From contig NZ_LOKZ01000002.1 in the NCBI RefSeq assembly GCF_002211365.1, positions 1-64,000 on the forward strand: DNA of 64,000 bases. The letters run 5' to 3'. This document shows positions 26,501 through 33,904 of the stretch, piece by piece (position 1 is the first letter of the stretch; each line of letters starts with the position of its first letter). Made by a program: the position numbers and the translations under genes. A model generated the notes under the pieces. It was not told where the DNA came from. It worked only from the letters and a program-made list of their open reading frames with translations, and did not search any database. Origin of the DNA: Rhizobium sp. R711. GTDB lineage: Bacteria; Pseudomonadota; Alphaproteobacteria; Rhizobiales; Rhizobiaceae.

Positions 26501-27115
26501 GTTGGGAGTGTCTCCCGCGATCGATCCACGCTCCTTCGCGCTGCCGTCGGTGTTGCCAACGACCACGTGCCCGGATGCGATGCCAATTCGAGCCTTCAAT
26601 CGCTGCGCGTTCGGCGACTGCAGCGCGTCGACGGCGGCCATCGCCTCGAGACCGGCCCGGATTGAACGCTCGGCGTGGTCCTCGAAAGCCATGGGCCATC
26701 CGAAATAGGCAAGCACGCCATCGCCGAGATACTTGGCGACGTAACCTCCGAACCGCGTCACAGCGCCTGCGACGCTATCTTGATAATGGCGGGTCACCTC
26801 GTGCATGTCTTCCGGGTCTAGCTCAGCCGACAGCGCCGTCGACCCGACCAGGTCGCAGAAGAGCACACTGAGCAACCGCCGGTCAGCCGCAGCTTCGGAT
26901 GCGGCCAACCCGAAAGGCTGTTCGTCCGGAGCTTGCTGCGCAAGCCGGCTTATGGCAGCCAGAATAATCTTGCGATGTCCAAGCGAGACGCCGAGCTCCC
27001 GCAGATCGGATTCCGCGACATGAGGGAGCGCTCGCAAATCCACGTCATTCTCGACGAAGGCCTCGGCGTACTTGCCGAGACCGAGTTGGCCTAGCCAATC
27101 CCCAATCGTCTGCAT
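23597..27115 (-). CDS. SAM domain - class III adenylate/guanylate cyclase - AAA ATPase - TPR regulator
   Basis: This very large protein (1172 residues) begins with a SAM domain (MQTIGDWLGQLGLGKYAEAF, residues 1-60). A class III nucleotidyl cyclase domain follows (about 80-240), with the metal-binding strand LLSVLFCDLVGST and KYLGDGVLAYFG. Next is a STAND/AAA-type ATPase with P-loop GEAGIGKSR and Walker B-like VLMVVEDAHWMD. The C-terminal 500 residues are helical TPR-like repeats. This family senses ligands through the ATPase/TPR part and may make cyclic nucleotide. The catalytic Asp of the cyclase strand is present (CDLVGST). It is divergent from a BBE flavoenzyme gene and upstream of the DUF4242 gene. 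Confidence 0.88.
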   Translation of the reverse strand: MQTIGDWLGQLGLGKYAEAFVENDVDLRALPHVAESDLRELGVSLGHRKIILAAISRLAQQAPDEQPFGLAASEAAADRRLLSVLFCDLVGSTALSAELDPEDMHEVTRHYQDSVAGAVTRFGGYVAKYLGDGVLAYFGWPMAFEDHAERSIRAGLEAMAAVDALQSPNAQRLKARIGIASGHVVVGNTDGSAKERGSIAGDTPNLAARLQGSAAPGQIVISDSTRRLAGQSFDIISLGERELRGFASPIALFEVRGEREVESRFEAAHASGLSKFVGRISEIGLLLERWELSKTGQGQMVFLSGEAGIGKSRLVEAFEQRLHETPHELIRLQCSPYHATSAFYPIVERLSRVALFASTDDRDMRVEKFRTLVRRYGESPAEVGAIYAELLSLDVGDEFTPPALSAHQRKELLVRTLANRLLLAARIAPVLMVVEDAHWMDPSTSEVLQELVGRLHGTAALIVVTHRPEWSATWASGLAQATTLSVGRLTRQQMRELIESMVSDIPEQLAEMIAERTDGVPLFIEELTRSITESGKSTSINVEIPDSLQGSLMTRLDRLPTTAKEVAQIASVIGREFDRDLLSKIAGLDERTLEEALNQLETSQIVVAGGVLRDAALVFRHALIQDAAYQSLLNRRRRHFHEEIARVLVDHYPDVAATQPELIAQHFEKAQRIELALPYWMKAGERALARSANYEAVDHFQNALTIAEQALQSPNRQTDLLAAILKLGDALYAAGRMTDSLAKYRLAVPLARKAADTQGFVRAVIGLDGSQFLSSNSLAETLPLLEEAMALVQPADKRSRCQLLSHLARAYAYLSDSEKAAQCRSAGIELARQVGDKTSLVELSVLPLLTASPVKTATEKNNRFARVDEIRRLAGEIDDDDVLTRALSIDAYVSTELGDRARADRAVDALEELGTKRQHLNVQFYARIGRAMMAILDGRFTAAEAFAEEALKLGMRTLGVAPEGVYGMQMFAIRREQSRLTEVAPVIKLLIDENPEETTWLPGFALVALDLGYREAAQGRLNELARTGFTLPLDGKRSASLSFLTEVAAGLGDAEAAQTLYRLMLDYKEMTVTIGMATVCFGAASRYLGMLAAALGEFDRASKHYEHAVEMNAAIGSRPWLAHTQAEYADVLMKMGSRAAIKRAMSLSEHARSTAAELGMVRLQQRLKPTIH

Positions 27116-27478
27116 CGACGTTCATTCCGCTACACGGTTGTCGAAAAAAATACCACGAACGCCAGCGTCCTGCCACGCCCTGGCGCGGCAGCTGTTCGAA
27201 GGGGATCGAGGCGCTCAAGATGTCCACGGGGCACGCCTGGTCACGGGGCTTGCGAAGCGTAAGTTTCGCGACACCTGCTTGCATTTACCCATCAGGCACA
27301 ACAGCGTCGAAGCTTCCAGGACGATTGTGGACTATCGGTGTCTTTCAGCGCATTCTTTGAGCTCGCAATCGACCGCTGTGGGTAGCCAAACCAGTTGTCA
27401 GTACATCGTTGTGTGGGCGCGCCTTGTCAGCGTTCGATCCAATGTCAGGAACTCCAGGCTTGGCTTCAGGAGGGTGTA
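27116..27478. promoter_or_regulatory. divergent promoter region between cyclase-ATPase and BBE genes
   Basis: This 363-base gap holds both promoters. I see no gene and no clear operator. A strong AGGAGG ribosome binding site (about 27468-27473) belongs to the flavoenzyme gene. Open frames crossing the gap have shadow-like composition. Confidence 0.4.
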
Positions 27479-28861
27479 ATGAACAGCGAAACCATCGGGA
27501 AGCTCACTCAGAATCTGCGCGGCGCCCTTATCGGACGCGATCACATCGACTACGAAGACGCCCGCAAGCTGTACAACGCCATGATCGACAAGCGGCCGCT
27601 GTTGATCGCAAAGTGTTCGGATGCAGCCGACGTGATTGCCGCCGTAAACTTCGGCCGCGACGCCGATCTTCCGATCGCCGTGCGCGCCGGCGGCCACAAC
27701 GGAGCAGGATTTGCGAGCGTCGACGACGGCCTCGTCATCGATCTGTCGTTGATGAGGGGGGTGCGGGTCGACCCGGTAAAGCGGACAGTTCGCGTAGGCG
27801 CCGGGTGCACAACTGGCGATGTCGACCATGCCACCCACGGCTTTGGGCTTGCAATCCCCTTCGGTGTCGTCTCGACCACGGGCGTAGCAGGACTGACGCT
27901 GAACGGTGGCCACGGATACCTCACCCGTCAATACGGGCTTGCGATCGACAATTTGATCGAGGCAGACGTAGTGTTGGCGGATGGCACGTTCGTAACCGCC
28001 AGCAAGACGGAGCGACCCGATCTCTTCTGGGGACTGCGCGGCGGCGGCGGCAACTTTGGCATCGTCACCAGTTTTCTGTTCGAGGCACACCCTGCAGACA
28101 CTGTCTATGCCGGTCCGATCTTCTGGGAGTTGAAGGACGCTACGCAGATCATGCGCTGGTATCGCGAGTTTCTGGCGACCGCGCCGAACGAGTTTTACGT
28201 TTTCCTTGGGCTTCAGACGGTTCCCTCTGCCGATCCATTCCCGGTGGAGCATCGTGGCAAGCGGATCTGCGTGCTCCTCGTGTCGTACAATGGCGCGGTT
28301 GTCGAGGGGGAGAAGGCAGTCAATGCTGTACGCCGGTCGCTTCCCGCGCCGATCTTCGATTTTGTCGGTCCGATGCCCTACCCGGCACTTCAAGGCATGT
28401 TCGACGGGCTCTACCCCAAAGGCCTCCAATGGTACTGGAAGGGCGACTTTGTAAAGACGCTTCCCGACGCGGCGATCGAAGCGCACATCGAGCACGTCGC
28501 CGAGGCGCCCAGCGAAGCCTCGTTGATGCACCTCTACCCGATTGATGCCGCCGTCCACCGCAAGGCGCGAAATGAAACGGCATGGAATTGCCGCGATGCC
28601 ACGTGGTCGATGGTGATTGCCGGCGTTGACGCCGATCCGCGCCAGGCGCCGACGCTGAAGAAATGGGCGAGCGACTATTGGCAAGCGGTCCATCCATTCG
28701 ATCTCGGCGGCGCTTATCCGAACTTCATGATGGCCGACGAAGGCGATGCACGCCTGAAGGCCACATACGGCGACAACTACGAGGGCCTCCTCAACCTGAA
28801 AAAGAAATACGACCCAGACAACCTGTTCCGGATGAACCACAATATCCGCCCTGCCGCCTGA
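27479..28861 (+). CDS. FAD-linked oxidoreductase, berberine-bridge (BBE) type
   Basis: The 460-residue protein has a PCMH-type FAD-binding domain with RAGGHNGAGFASVDDGLVID and GGGGNFGIVTSFLF, and ends with the BBE substrate-domain motif LLNLKKKYDPDNLFRMNHNI. In the sequence RAGGHN the His that is usually covalently bound to FAD is present. A second Cys attachment, around GVVSTTGVAGLTLNGGHGY, is not seen, so single covalent attachment is likely. No signal peptide is present. ATG at 27479 after AGGAGG. It oxidises an alcohol or carbohydrate-type substrate with O2; the substrate is unknown. It is probably controlled by the divergent cyclase-ATPase. Confidence 0.88.
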   Translation: MNSETIGKLTQNLRGALIGRDHIDYEDARKLYNAMIDKRPLLIAKCSDAADVIAAVNFGRDADLPIAVRAGGHNGAGFASVDDGLVIDLSLMRGVRVDPVKRTVRVGAGCTTGDVDHATHGFGLAIPFGVVSTTGVAGLTLNGGHGYLTRQYGLAIDNLIEADVVLADGTFVTASKTERPDLFWGLRGGGGNFGIVTSFLFEAHPADTVYAGPIFWELKDATQIMRWYREFLATAPNEFYVFLGLQTVPSADPFPVEHRGKRICVLLVSYNGAVVEGEKAVNAVRRSLPAPIFDFVGPMPYPALQGMFDGLYPKGLQWYWKGDFVKTLPDAAIEAHIEHVAEAPSEASLMHLYPIDAAVHRKARNETAWNCRDATWSMVIAGVDADPRQAPTLKKWASDYWQAVHPFDLGGAYPNFMMADEGDARLKATYGDNYEGLLNLKKKYDPDNLFRMNHNIRPAA

Positions 28862-28916
28862 CCCGATCGCGGCGATGCTCGTCGTCTCCTCGTGCCCGCT
28901 GAGAGGTGTTGCTTGA

Positions 28917-28961
28917 AAAACGCTACCCTCGGATGCTTGTCATCGCAGTGGGTGGCGTTTT
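28917..28961 (+). terminator. Rho-independent-like terminator after the BBE gene
   Basis: AAAACGCTACCC pairs with GGGTGGCGTTTT (12 pairs including one G-U) around a 21-base loop, and the second arm runs into TTTT. It lies 55 bases after the BBE stop. The symmetrical A/T flanks could work in either direction. Confidence 0.6.
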
Positions 28962-29089
28962 GGGTTTCTGGTGCAAACACCTGATCGTTGGTGCTGCGAT
29001 CAGGAATTATCGTGTCGACAATTTGCCTACAACTGCCCTATGCTGGATGAAGAGGTCTCATTCAGCCATCATTGCAGGTAGATAATCGC

Positions 29090-30235
29090 GTGTCACATTC
29101 GCACTGGCCCCACCCCGTCGCGGCAATTACGCAAGAGGAGCATCACGCCCGCCTGTCGCAACTTCGCCAACGCATGCAGGCAAAGGGCGTTGCCGCGACC
29201 TTCCTCGGGCCAGGTGAGAGCCTGCGCTACTTCACCGGCCTCATCTGGCATCTGAGCGAGAGGCTTATCGGTGCCATCGTGACGGACGTGAAGCTCACCT
29301 ACGTCGTTCCCGGCTTCGAACGCAGCCGCGTCGAGACCCTGCCCCACCTACCAGGCGACATTCAAAGCTGGGAGGAAGAAGAAAGCAGCGCCGCACTCGT
29401 GTCAAAACTGGTCGATCCGGCCGGCAAGCTGGCGCTCGACGACGCCCTGCCTCTCGCCTTCTACCACGCTTTTGCAGAACAGATGGGGACAGTGCGGCTT
29501 GTCGACGGCGGACCGATGCTACGGGCGCTGCGGGCGATCAAGTCGCCGGCCGAGATCGCCCTGATCCAGCATGCGATGAATATCACCCTGGACATTCACC
29601 GCAAGGTCCGCGACACAATCGCGCCCGGTATTGCCGCCTCCGAAGTGGCACGCTTCATCGACCAGCAGCATCGCAGCGCAGGTGCCGACGACGGTTCCAC
29701 ATTCTGCATCGTGTCGTTCGGGTCGGCGACATCGTTGCCGCATGGCGCCGATGGCGAACAGATTTTGAAACAGGGAGACGTTATCCTTGTCGACACCGGC
29801 TGCCGAATTGACGGCTATCACTCCGATCTGACGCGCACTTATATGCTTGACGATGGCTATAAGGAATTTATGCGCGCATGGGCAATCGAGCGTGAGGGAC
29901 AGCAGGCCGTGTTCGAGGCGGCAAAATCGGGAGCCGCCTGCGAAAGCCTTGATGCCGCCGCCCGCAACGCATTTGCCCGGCACGGTCTTGGTCCGGACTA
30001 TCGTCTGCCCGGTCTGCCCCACCGCGCAGGCCATGGGCTGGGCCTCGAGATTCACGAAGCACCTTACATAGTCAAAGGCAACCGGACGCCGCTTTCTGCC
30101 GGCATGTGCTTTTCGAACGAGCCAATGATCGTCTTTCCCGGCGCATTCGGTGTTCGGCTAGAGGATCACATCTATATGGCTGAAGACGGTCCGCACTGGT
30201 TCACGACGCCGTCGGCGTCTGCCTCTGCGGTCTAA
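29090..30235 (+). CDS. M24 family metallopeptidase (Xaa-Pro aminopeptidase/creatinase-like)
   Basis: The protein has about 381 residues: an N-terminal creatinase-like domain (QEEHHARLSQLRQRMQAKG) and a C-terminal pita-bread fold. The metal ligands of a dinuclear site are all present: Asp in VDTGCRIDGYHSDLTRTY (two Asp), His in PHRAGHGLGLEIHE, Glu in SNEPMIV and Glu in GVRLEDH. It should cleave Xaa-Pro bonds in the cytoplasm. The start is uncertain: GTG at 29090 has AGGTAG nearby, while a TTG at 29072 adds six residues. It stands alone between terminators. Confidence 0.88.
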   Translation: MSHSHWPHPVAAITQEEHHARLSQLRQRMQAKGVAATFLGPGESLRYFTGLIWHLSERLIGAIVTDVKLTYVVPGFERSRVETLPHLPGDIQSWEEEESSAALVSKLVDPAGKLALDDALPLAFYHAFAEQMGTVRLVDGGPMLRALRAIKSPAEIALIQHAMNITLDIHRKVRDTIAPGIAASEVARFIDQQHRSAGADDGSTFCIVSFGSATSLPHGADGEQILKQGDVILVDTGCRIDGYHSDLTRTYMLDDGYKEFMRAWAIEREGQQAVFEAAKSGAACESLDAAARNAFARHGLGPDYRLPGLPHRAGHGLGLEIHEAPYIVKGNRTPLSAGMCFSNEPMIVFPGAFGVRLEDHIYMAEDGPHWFTTPSASASAV

Positions 30236-30295
30236 GGTGACGGGGCGCGCGGGAACCCTCTGGCGAGTTGAGCGTTAGATAGACACTCTTCCTCC

Positions 30296-30321
30296 AGCCC
30301 CGCTTCGGTGGGGCTTCTTTT
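30296..30321 (+). terminator. Rho-independent terminator after the M24 peptidase gene
   Basis: AGCCCC (30296-30301) pairs with GGGGCT (30310-30315) around a GCTTCGGT loop that itself contains a UUCG-type tetraloop, followed by TCTTTT. This is a classic intrinsic terminator about 60 bases after the M24 stop. Confidence 0.8.
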
Positions 30322-30421
30322 AGCCTTGCAAGCGGAGCCACGACTATAAGCGAATTGCCGATATCTGTCGTGCTCGGATAAACATGGCTTGCTCAGCCTT
30401 TACGATTCTCGGGAGCCATGC

Positions 30422-31576
30422 ATGAAAATCGCGCCGCAGCAGCGGATCTATGTCTGCTTCTTCCTTTTTGCGGTGTCGATGGGAGCAATGCTTTCGCGTC
30501 TGCCCGATGTTCAGGACGCCTTGCAGATCGACAAATCCGAGCTTGGATTGACGCTGATCGGCGCCGCCATTGGCGCTCTCGTATCGCTGACATTTTCATC
30601 CACCATCGTCGCACGCCTCGGCGCGCGAACGACGGCGTTCCTCACTATTCTTGGAACCTCCGCGCTGCTTGCGCTCGTGCCGTGGATGAGTGCGGCACCC
30701 TTCGTCTTTGCGCTCCTCCTCATGGAAGGGCTTCTGGCGGGAGCGCTGGAGATCAATCTTAACGTCGAGATCGATCGCATCGAGGCGCAGCTTGGCCGTG
30801 GCGTCATGAACAGAGCTCACGGATTTTGGAGTCTTGGGTTTTTCGTGACCGCCCTGGTTTCGGCCTTTGCCCGCCAGGCAGGACTATCGGTGCAGCTTCA
30901 TCTTGCCCTGACGTTCGCATTCGTCCTCCTGGCTGGTACGACCATCATCGCTGGCATGCGCAATGCTCCTGCCCGCCCAACGCTTTCACATGCCGATCCA
31001 GGGCACATCGCGCTTCCGACGCTTGGGCTGCTTCCGCTGTGCCTCATAGGCATCGCGGCATTTCTTGTCGAAGGTGCAGGGATTGACTGGTCAGCGATCT
31101 ATATGCGTGACGTCTTTGACTCAGAGCCGTTTGTCGGAGGACTTGGTCTTACGTTCTTCACGTTTTTCATGGCGCTCACACGCCTCTTTGCCGACCCGTT
31201 TGTCGATCGCTTTGGCTCCAGAACGGTCGCCTTTACGCTGCTTCTCGTATCTGCCGCCGGGCTTTGTGCCGTTTGGCTCGCCCCGCACCAATCTATGGCC
31301 CTTGCGGGGTTTGCCCTCATGGGTGGGGGATGCAGCGCGGTCTATCCGCTCGCCGTCTCGGCAGCAGCGCAGCGCGCGGATCGCGCTGCCCATCTCAACG
31401 TCGCAGCACTCGGCCAGATGTCATTCGTCGTGTTCTTCCTTGCCCCTCCGCTCCTGGGCTTCGTGGCAGAGCACGCCGGCATCCGCACGTCCTATCTTGC
31501 GTGCCTGCCGGTGATCCTTTCTGCCATGGCCTGTATTCGATCCCTGCCATTTTCCCGAAGGATGGTTGCCGCATAG
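30422..31576 (+). CDS. major facilitator superfamily transporter
   Basis: The 384-residue protein has about 12 membrane helices. It starts MKIAPQQRIYVCFFLFAVSMG with MLSRLPDVQDALQIDKSELG after the first helix, typical of the YbjJ/FucP-like MFS group. The cytoplasmic loop motif A region reads VARLGARTTAF. ATG at 30422; the frame open from 30389 has no ribosome binding site. It is single and not clearly linked to a pathway, so export or sugar transport cannot be told apart. Confidence 0.85.
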   Translation: MKIAPQQRIYVCFFLFAVSMGAMLSRLPDVQDALQIDKSELGLTLIGAAIGALVSLTFSSTIVARLGARTTAFLTILGTSALLALVPWMSAAPFVFALLLMEGLLAGALEINLNVEIDRIEAQLGRGVMNRAHGFWSLGFFVTALVSAFARQAGLSVQLHLALTFAFVLLAGTTIIAGMRNAPARPTLSHADPGHIALPTLGLLPLCLIGIAAFLVEGAGIDWSAIYMRDVFDSEPFVGGLGLTFFTFFMALTRLFADPFVDRFGSRTVAFTLLLVSAAGLCAVWLAPHQSMALAGFALMGGGCSAVYPLAVSAAAQRADRAAHLNVAALGQMSFVVFFLAPPLLGFVAEHAGIRTSYLACLPVILSAMACIRSLPFSRRMVAA

Positions 31577-31696
31577 GATGGAAACTTCATCCGTGCCGTC
31601 GACGGCCGGTGCAACGTGCTCGAGATCTCGGCGGAAGCAGTGATCAGTCGCAGCCTTCGCCACCCCAGGCCGGGCAATCACAGCACAAACGAAAAA

Positions 31697-31728
31697 GCCT
31701 GCCGCGGGAGGAGGTGCGGCAGGCTTTT
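31697..31728 (-). ncRNA. cuckoo (CcsR-like) sRNA hairpin 1, terminator-like end of the array
   Basis: Read on the minus strand, GCCTGCCGC (31724-31716) pairs with GCGGCAGGC (31705-31697) around the loop ACCTCCTCCC, and is followed by TTTTT. This is both a CCUCCUCCC-loop hairpin and a perfect intrinsic terminator, so it is the last unit of the array when transcribed from the DUF1127 side. Confidence 0.75.
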
Positions 31729-31740
31729 CCTGAAATAACC

Positions 31741-31773
31741 GAACAGCAGCTGGGAGGAGGAGTGCTGCTGTTC
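31741..31773 (-). ncRNA. cuckoo (CcsR-like) sRNA hairpin 2
   Basis: The 10-base arms GAACAGCAGC (31741-31750) and GCTGCTGTTC (31764-31773) are exact complements. On the minus strand the 13-base loop contains CCTCCTCCC. It is the second unit from the terminator end of the array. Confidence 0.75.
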
Positions 31774-31774
31774 C

Positions 31775-31809
31775 GCAAGCGACCTTGGGAGGAGGAGAAG
31801 GACGCTTGC
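31775..31809 (-). ncRNA. cuckoo (CcsR-like) sRNA hairpin 3
   Basis: GCAAGCG (31775-31781) pairs with CGCTTGC (31803-31809), then CCTT with AAGG after an A-A mismatch. On the minus strand the loop contains CCTCCTCCC. Stem sequence differs from its neighbours while the loop is identical, as expected for independently conserved anti-Shine-Dalgarno loops. Confidence 0.75.
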
Positions 31810-31813
31810 CATA

Positions 31814-31845
31814 CGAAGCGCTGCGGGAGGAGGTGCATCGCTTCG
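31814..31845 (-). ncRNA. cuckoo (CcsR-like) sRNA hairpin 4
   Basis: CGAAGCG (31814-31820) pairs with CGCTTCG (31839-31845), then TGC with GCA after one mismatch; the minus-strand loop is ACCTCCTCCC. It is the first unit downstream of the DUF1127 gene, about 190 bases from its stop. Four units match the four-copy CcsR array described in Rhodobacter sphaeroides. Confidence 0.75.
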
Positions 31846-31973
31846 ATGGATAGACTTCTACACCATTTTCGCCCAAATGACAGGCATCTTTCTGCATGTC
31901 TGCCATGCGCTATGCGTCTACCGGGTGGCTCGACAGGCATTCCAAACGCCCGCCGACAGTGCAGACGCCAAAG

Positions 31974-32005
31974 AAAAAAGCGCCCGCAAGAAGACTGCGG
32001 ACGCT
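31974..32005 (-). terminator. terminator between DUF1127 gene and cuckoo RNA array
   Basis: Read on the minus strand, AGCG-(T)-CCGCA (32005-31996) pairs with TGCGG-(G)-CGCT (31988-31979), followed by TTTTTT. It lies 33 bases after the DUF1127 stop. Read-through, processing or a separate promoter would be needed to express the hairpin array further on. Confidence 0.7.
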
Positions 32006-32037
32006 CGGAAATCGAAAACTTTGGCGGTTTGCCGGCC

Positions 32038-32184
32038 TTAACGGCCGATCGCTGCCTTCGCAACGCTACGGATGTCGGCGCGCTCGATGCCGAGATCGAA
32101 AAGCTCGCGAGTGCTCATACGGCCAAGCTCGGAGACCGTCTGACGGTACTTGCGCCAATTGTTGAAAGAGCGTGCTACGTTCAT
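32038..32184 (-). CDS. DUF1127 small RNA-binding-type protein
   Basis: The 48-residue basic protein (MNVARSFNNWRKYRQTVSEL then GRMSTRELFDLGIERADI) is a canonical DUF1127 (YjiS-like) protein, with the RxTxxELxxLxDxxLxDIGI-type helix. In Rhodobacter the DUF1127 protein CcaF1, encoded upstream of CcsR RNAs, binds RNA and affects sRNA maturation and turnover. Here the gene is likewise upstream of an array of CCUCCUCCC hairpins. ATG at 32184 follows AAGGGG; a frame extending to 32268 adds unrelated sequence. Confidence 0.85.
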   Translation of the reverse strand: MNVARSFNNWRKYRQTVSELGRMSTRELFDLGIERADIRSVAKAAIGR

Positions 32185-32447
32185 GATAATCCCCTTTCCT
32201 GGGCTTTCGAAGCACAGCTGCCAGTCCGTGGCGCTTCGTTTGCTTCGATGACCCTGATATAGGCGCATCTTCTGCCGGCGAACAGCATCAAGACCTCACG
32301 CCACCCATGCGGCAGACGCATAGCGGCCGAAGGCCGCAACCGGTTAGACCGTCCTCGTTTCAGGAGACGCCAAGCCGCGCACCCGACTTGCCACAGCGTG
32401 AGCCATCGATTGCGCGGCCGCAGTGAGTTACCCCGTGTCGTTGGCAC

Positions 32448-33239
32448 TTAAAGCAACATCGACGCACCGCGATCGAGATAGGTGTCGAGGAACTGCTCGA
32501 GCCGTGCATTTCTCGGCTTCCTGAAAACCTCTTGCGGAGGCCCGGTGAAGACGATCCTGCCGTGGTCGAGAAATGCGATCTGCTGTCCGACAGTGGCGGC
32601 AAAGCCGATTTCATGGGAGACGACGACCATCGTCATCCCTTCGGCGGCGAGATCGCGCATGACATTCAGCACTTCGCCTGTCAGCTCCGGGTCGAGAGAG
32701 GACGTCGGCTCGTCGAAAAGCATGATCTTTGGCTTGAGAGCCAGCGCCCGGGCAATCGCCACGCGCTGTTGCTGCCCGCCGGAAAGCTGCGACGGATAGT
32801 GCCCTGCCCGGCTTTCCAGGCCGACCTTCACGAGTTGTGCCATGGCACGCTCTTCGGCATCCTTGCGGCTCATCTTGTGGACGGTCTTCAGCGCCTCGCT
32901 GACATTTCCAAGCGCTGTCATGTGCGGCCAGAGGTTGAACTGCTGAAACACCATGCCGATCTGCGCACGGATCGCACGGTTGGCGGCAGGCGCAATGCGC
33001 TCCCGCATCCCTTGGGCATTTTCGGTGAAACCCAGGACCTCGCCATTGACCGTGATCGTTCCCGACGTTGCTTCCTCGAGAAAAGCCATGCAGCGAAGCA
33101 GCGTGCTCTTGCCCGAACCCGACGGTCCGATCAGGCAGGAGACCTGGCCCTGCGGGATCTCGATGTCGATATTTTGGAGAACCGTCGTATTTCCAAACGT
33201 CTTGACGAGATTTCTAACTGCGATCGCGGGAAGGCTCAT
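32448..33239 (-). CDS. polar amino-acid ABC transporter ATPase (GlnQ/HisP type)
   Basis: The 263-residue ATPase has Walker A GPSGSGKST, Q-loop VFQQFNLWPHMTAL, signature LSGGQQQRVAIARAL and Walker B IMLFDEPTSSLDPEL. This is the short single-domain form used by polar amino-acid importers. Its start overlaps the end of the permease gene by four bases (ATGA, 33236-33239), so it is the last gene of a four-gene minus-strand operon. A longer frame to 33317 overlaps the permease and was rejected. Confidence 0.9.
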   Translation of the reverse strand: MSLPAIAVRNLVKTFGNTTVLQNIDIEIPQGQVSCLIGPSGSGKSTLLRCMAFLEEATSGTITVNGEVLGFTENAQGMRERIAPAANRAIRAQIGMVFQQFNLWPHMTALGNVSEALKTVHKMSRKDAEERAMAQLVKVGLESRAGHYPSQLSGGQQQRVAIARALALKPKIMLFDEPTSSLDPELTGEVLNVMRDLAAEGMTMVVVSHEIGFAATVGQQIAFLDHGRIVFTGPPQEVFRKPRNARLEQFLDTYLDRGASMLL

Positions 33240-33904
33240 GCGTTGAAAAACCTGAATCTGGTGAGTTTTGTTTCGACGAGGCGGCCAAGCCTGCCGGTGA
33301 TCTCCACGAGCACCCAATAGAAGAGCGCCAGCACGGAGAGGGCTTCGACAAAGGCATATTGCTGGGCGCCGATGGCGCTCAGTGTCGCCGTCAGTTCCGG
33401 AACAGTGATGATCGACAAGACGGCAGTCTCCTTCATCAGGAGAACCGCCATATTGAGAGACGGTGGGAGCACGAGCATGGTCATCTCAGGCAACAGGATG
33501 CGCCGGATAATCTGCCTCTGCGTTAAGCCCACGCACTCGCCCGCCTCGATGTGACCCTTGGGAACGGCCATGAAACCGGATCGGAAGATCTCGCTGTAGT
33601 AGGCAGCGCCATAGATCGAAATGCCAATCAAGCCGGCAGGGAGCGGATCGAGCGACAGGCCGATGAACGGACCGCCGTAATAGACGAGAAAGATCTGGAT
33701 GAGGAACGGTGTACCGCGCAGCACGGCAACGATCAGGAAAAGCGCCTTGTTTAGCATCGGGCCACCGAACCGCCGGCCGACAGCGACGAAGAATCCGAGG
33801 ATGGCAGCAGCGATTGTCCCGACGATCCAGATCAGGATCGTGACGCCGGCACCACTTGTGATCGCCGGCAGTTGGTCGAGGATGACGTTTATGTCGAAGG
33901 TCAT
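33236..33904 (-). CDS. polar amino-acid ABC transporter permease 2 (HisM/GlnP type)
   Basis: This 222-residue permease begins MTFDINVILDQLPAITSGAG and has about five membrane helices. The EAA loop reads EAGECVGLTQRQIIRRILLPEM, the form of the His/Glu/Gln importer group. ATGA overlaps join it to the upstream permease (33901-33904) and the downstream ATPase gene (33236-33239), giving tight translational coupling. A frame extending to 34270 is an antisense shadow of the other permease and was rejected. Confidence 0.88.
   Translation of the reverse strand: MTFDINVILDQLPAITSGAGVTILIWIVGTIAAAILGFFVAVGRRFGGPMLNKALFLIVAVLRGTPFLIQIFLVYYGGPFIGLSLDPLPAGLIGISIYGAAYYSEIFRSGFMAVPKGHIEAGECVGLTQRQIIRRILLPEMTMLVLPPSLNMAVLLMKETAVLSIITVPELTATLSAIGAQQYAFVEALSVLALFYWVLVEITGRLGRLVETKLTRFRFFNA

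Noticed and set aside
28320-28697. 125-codon minus-strand frame inside the BBE gene
   Set aside because: Shadow of the BBE coding sequence with arginine-rich composition.
31697-31845. CRISPR-like array because of repeated GGGAGGAGG units
   Set aside because: The repeats are only about 9 bases, sit in loops of different stems and fit cuckoo RNAs beside DUF1127, not a CRISPR.
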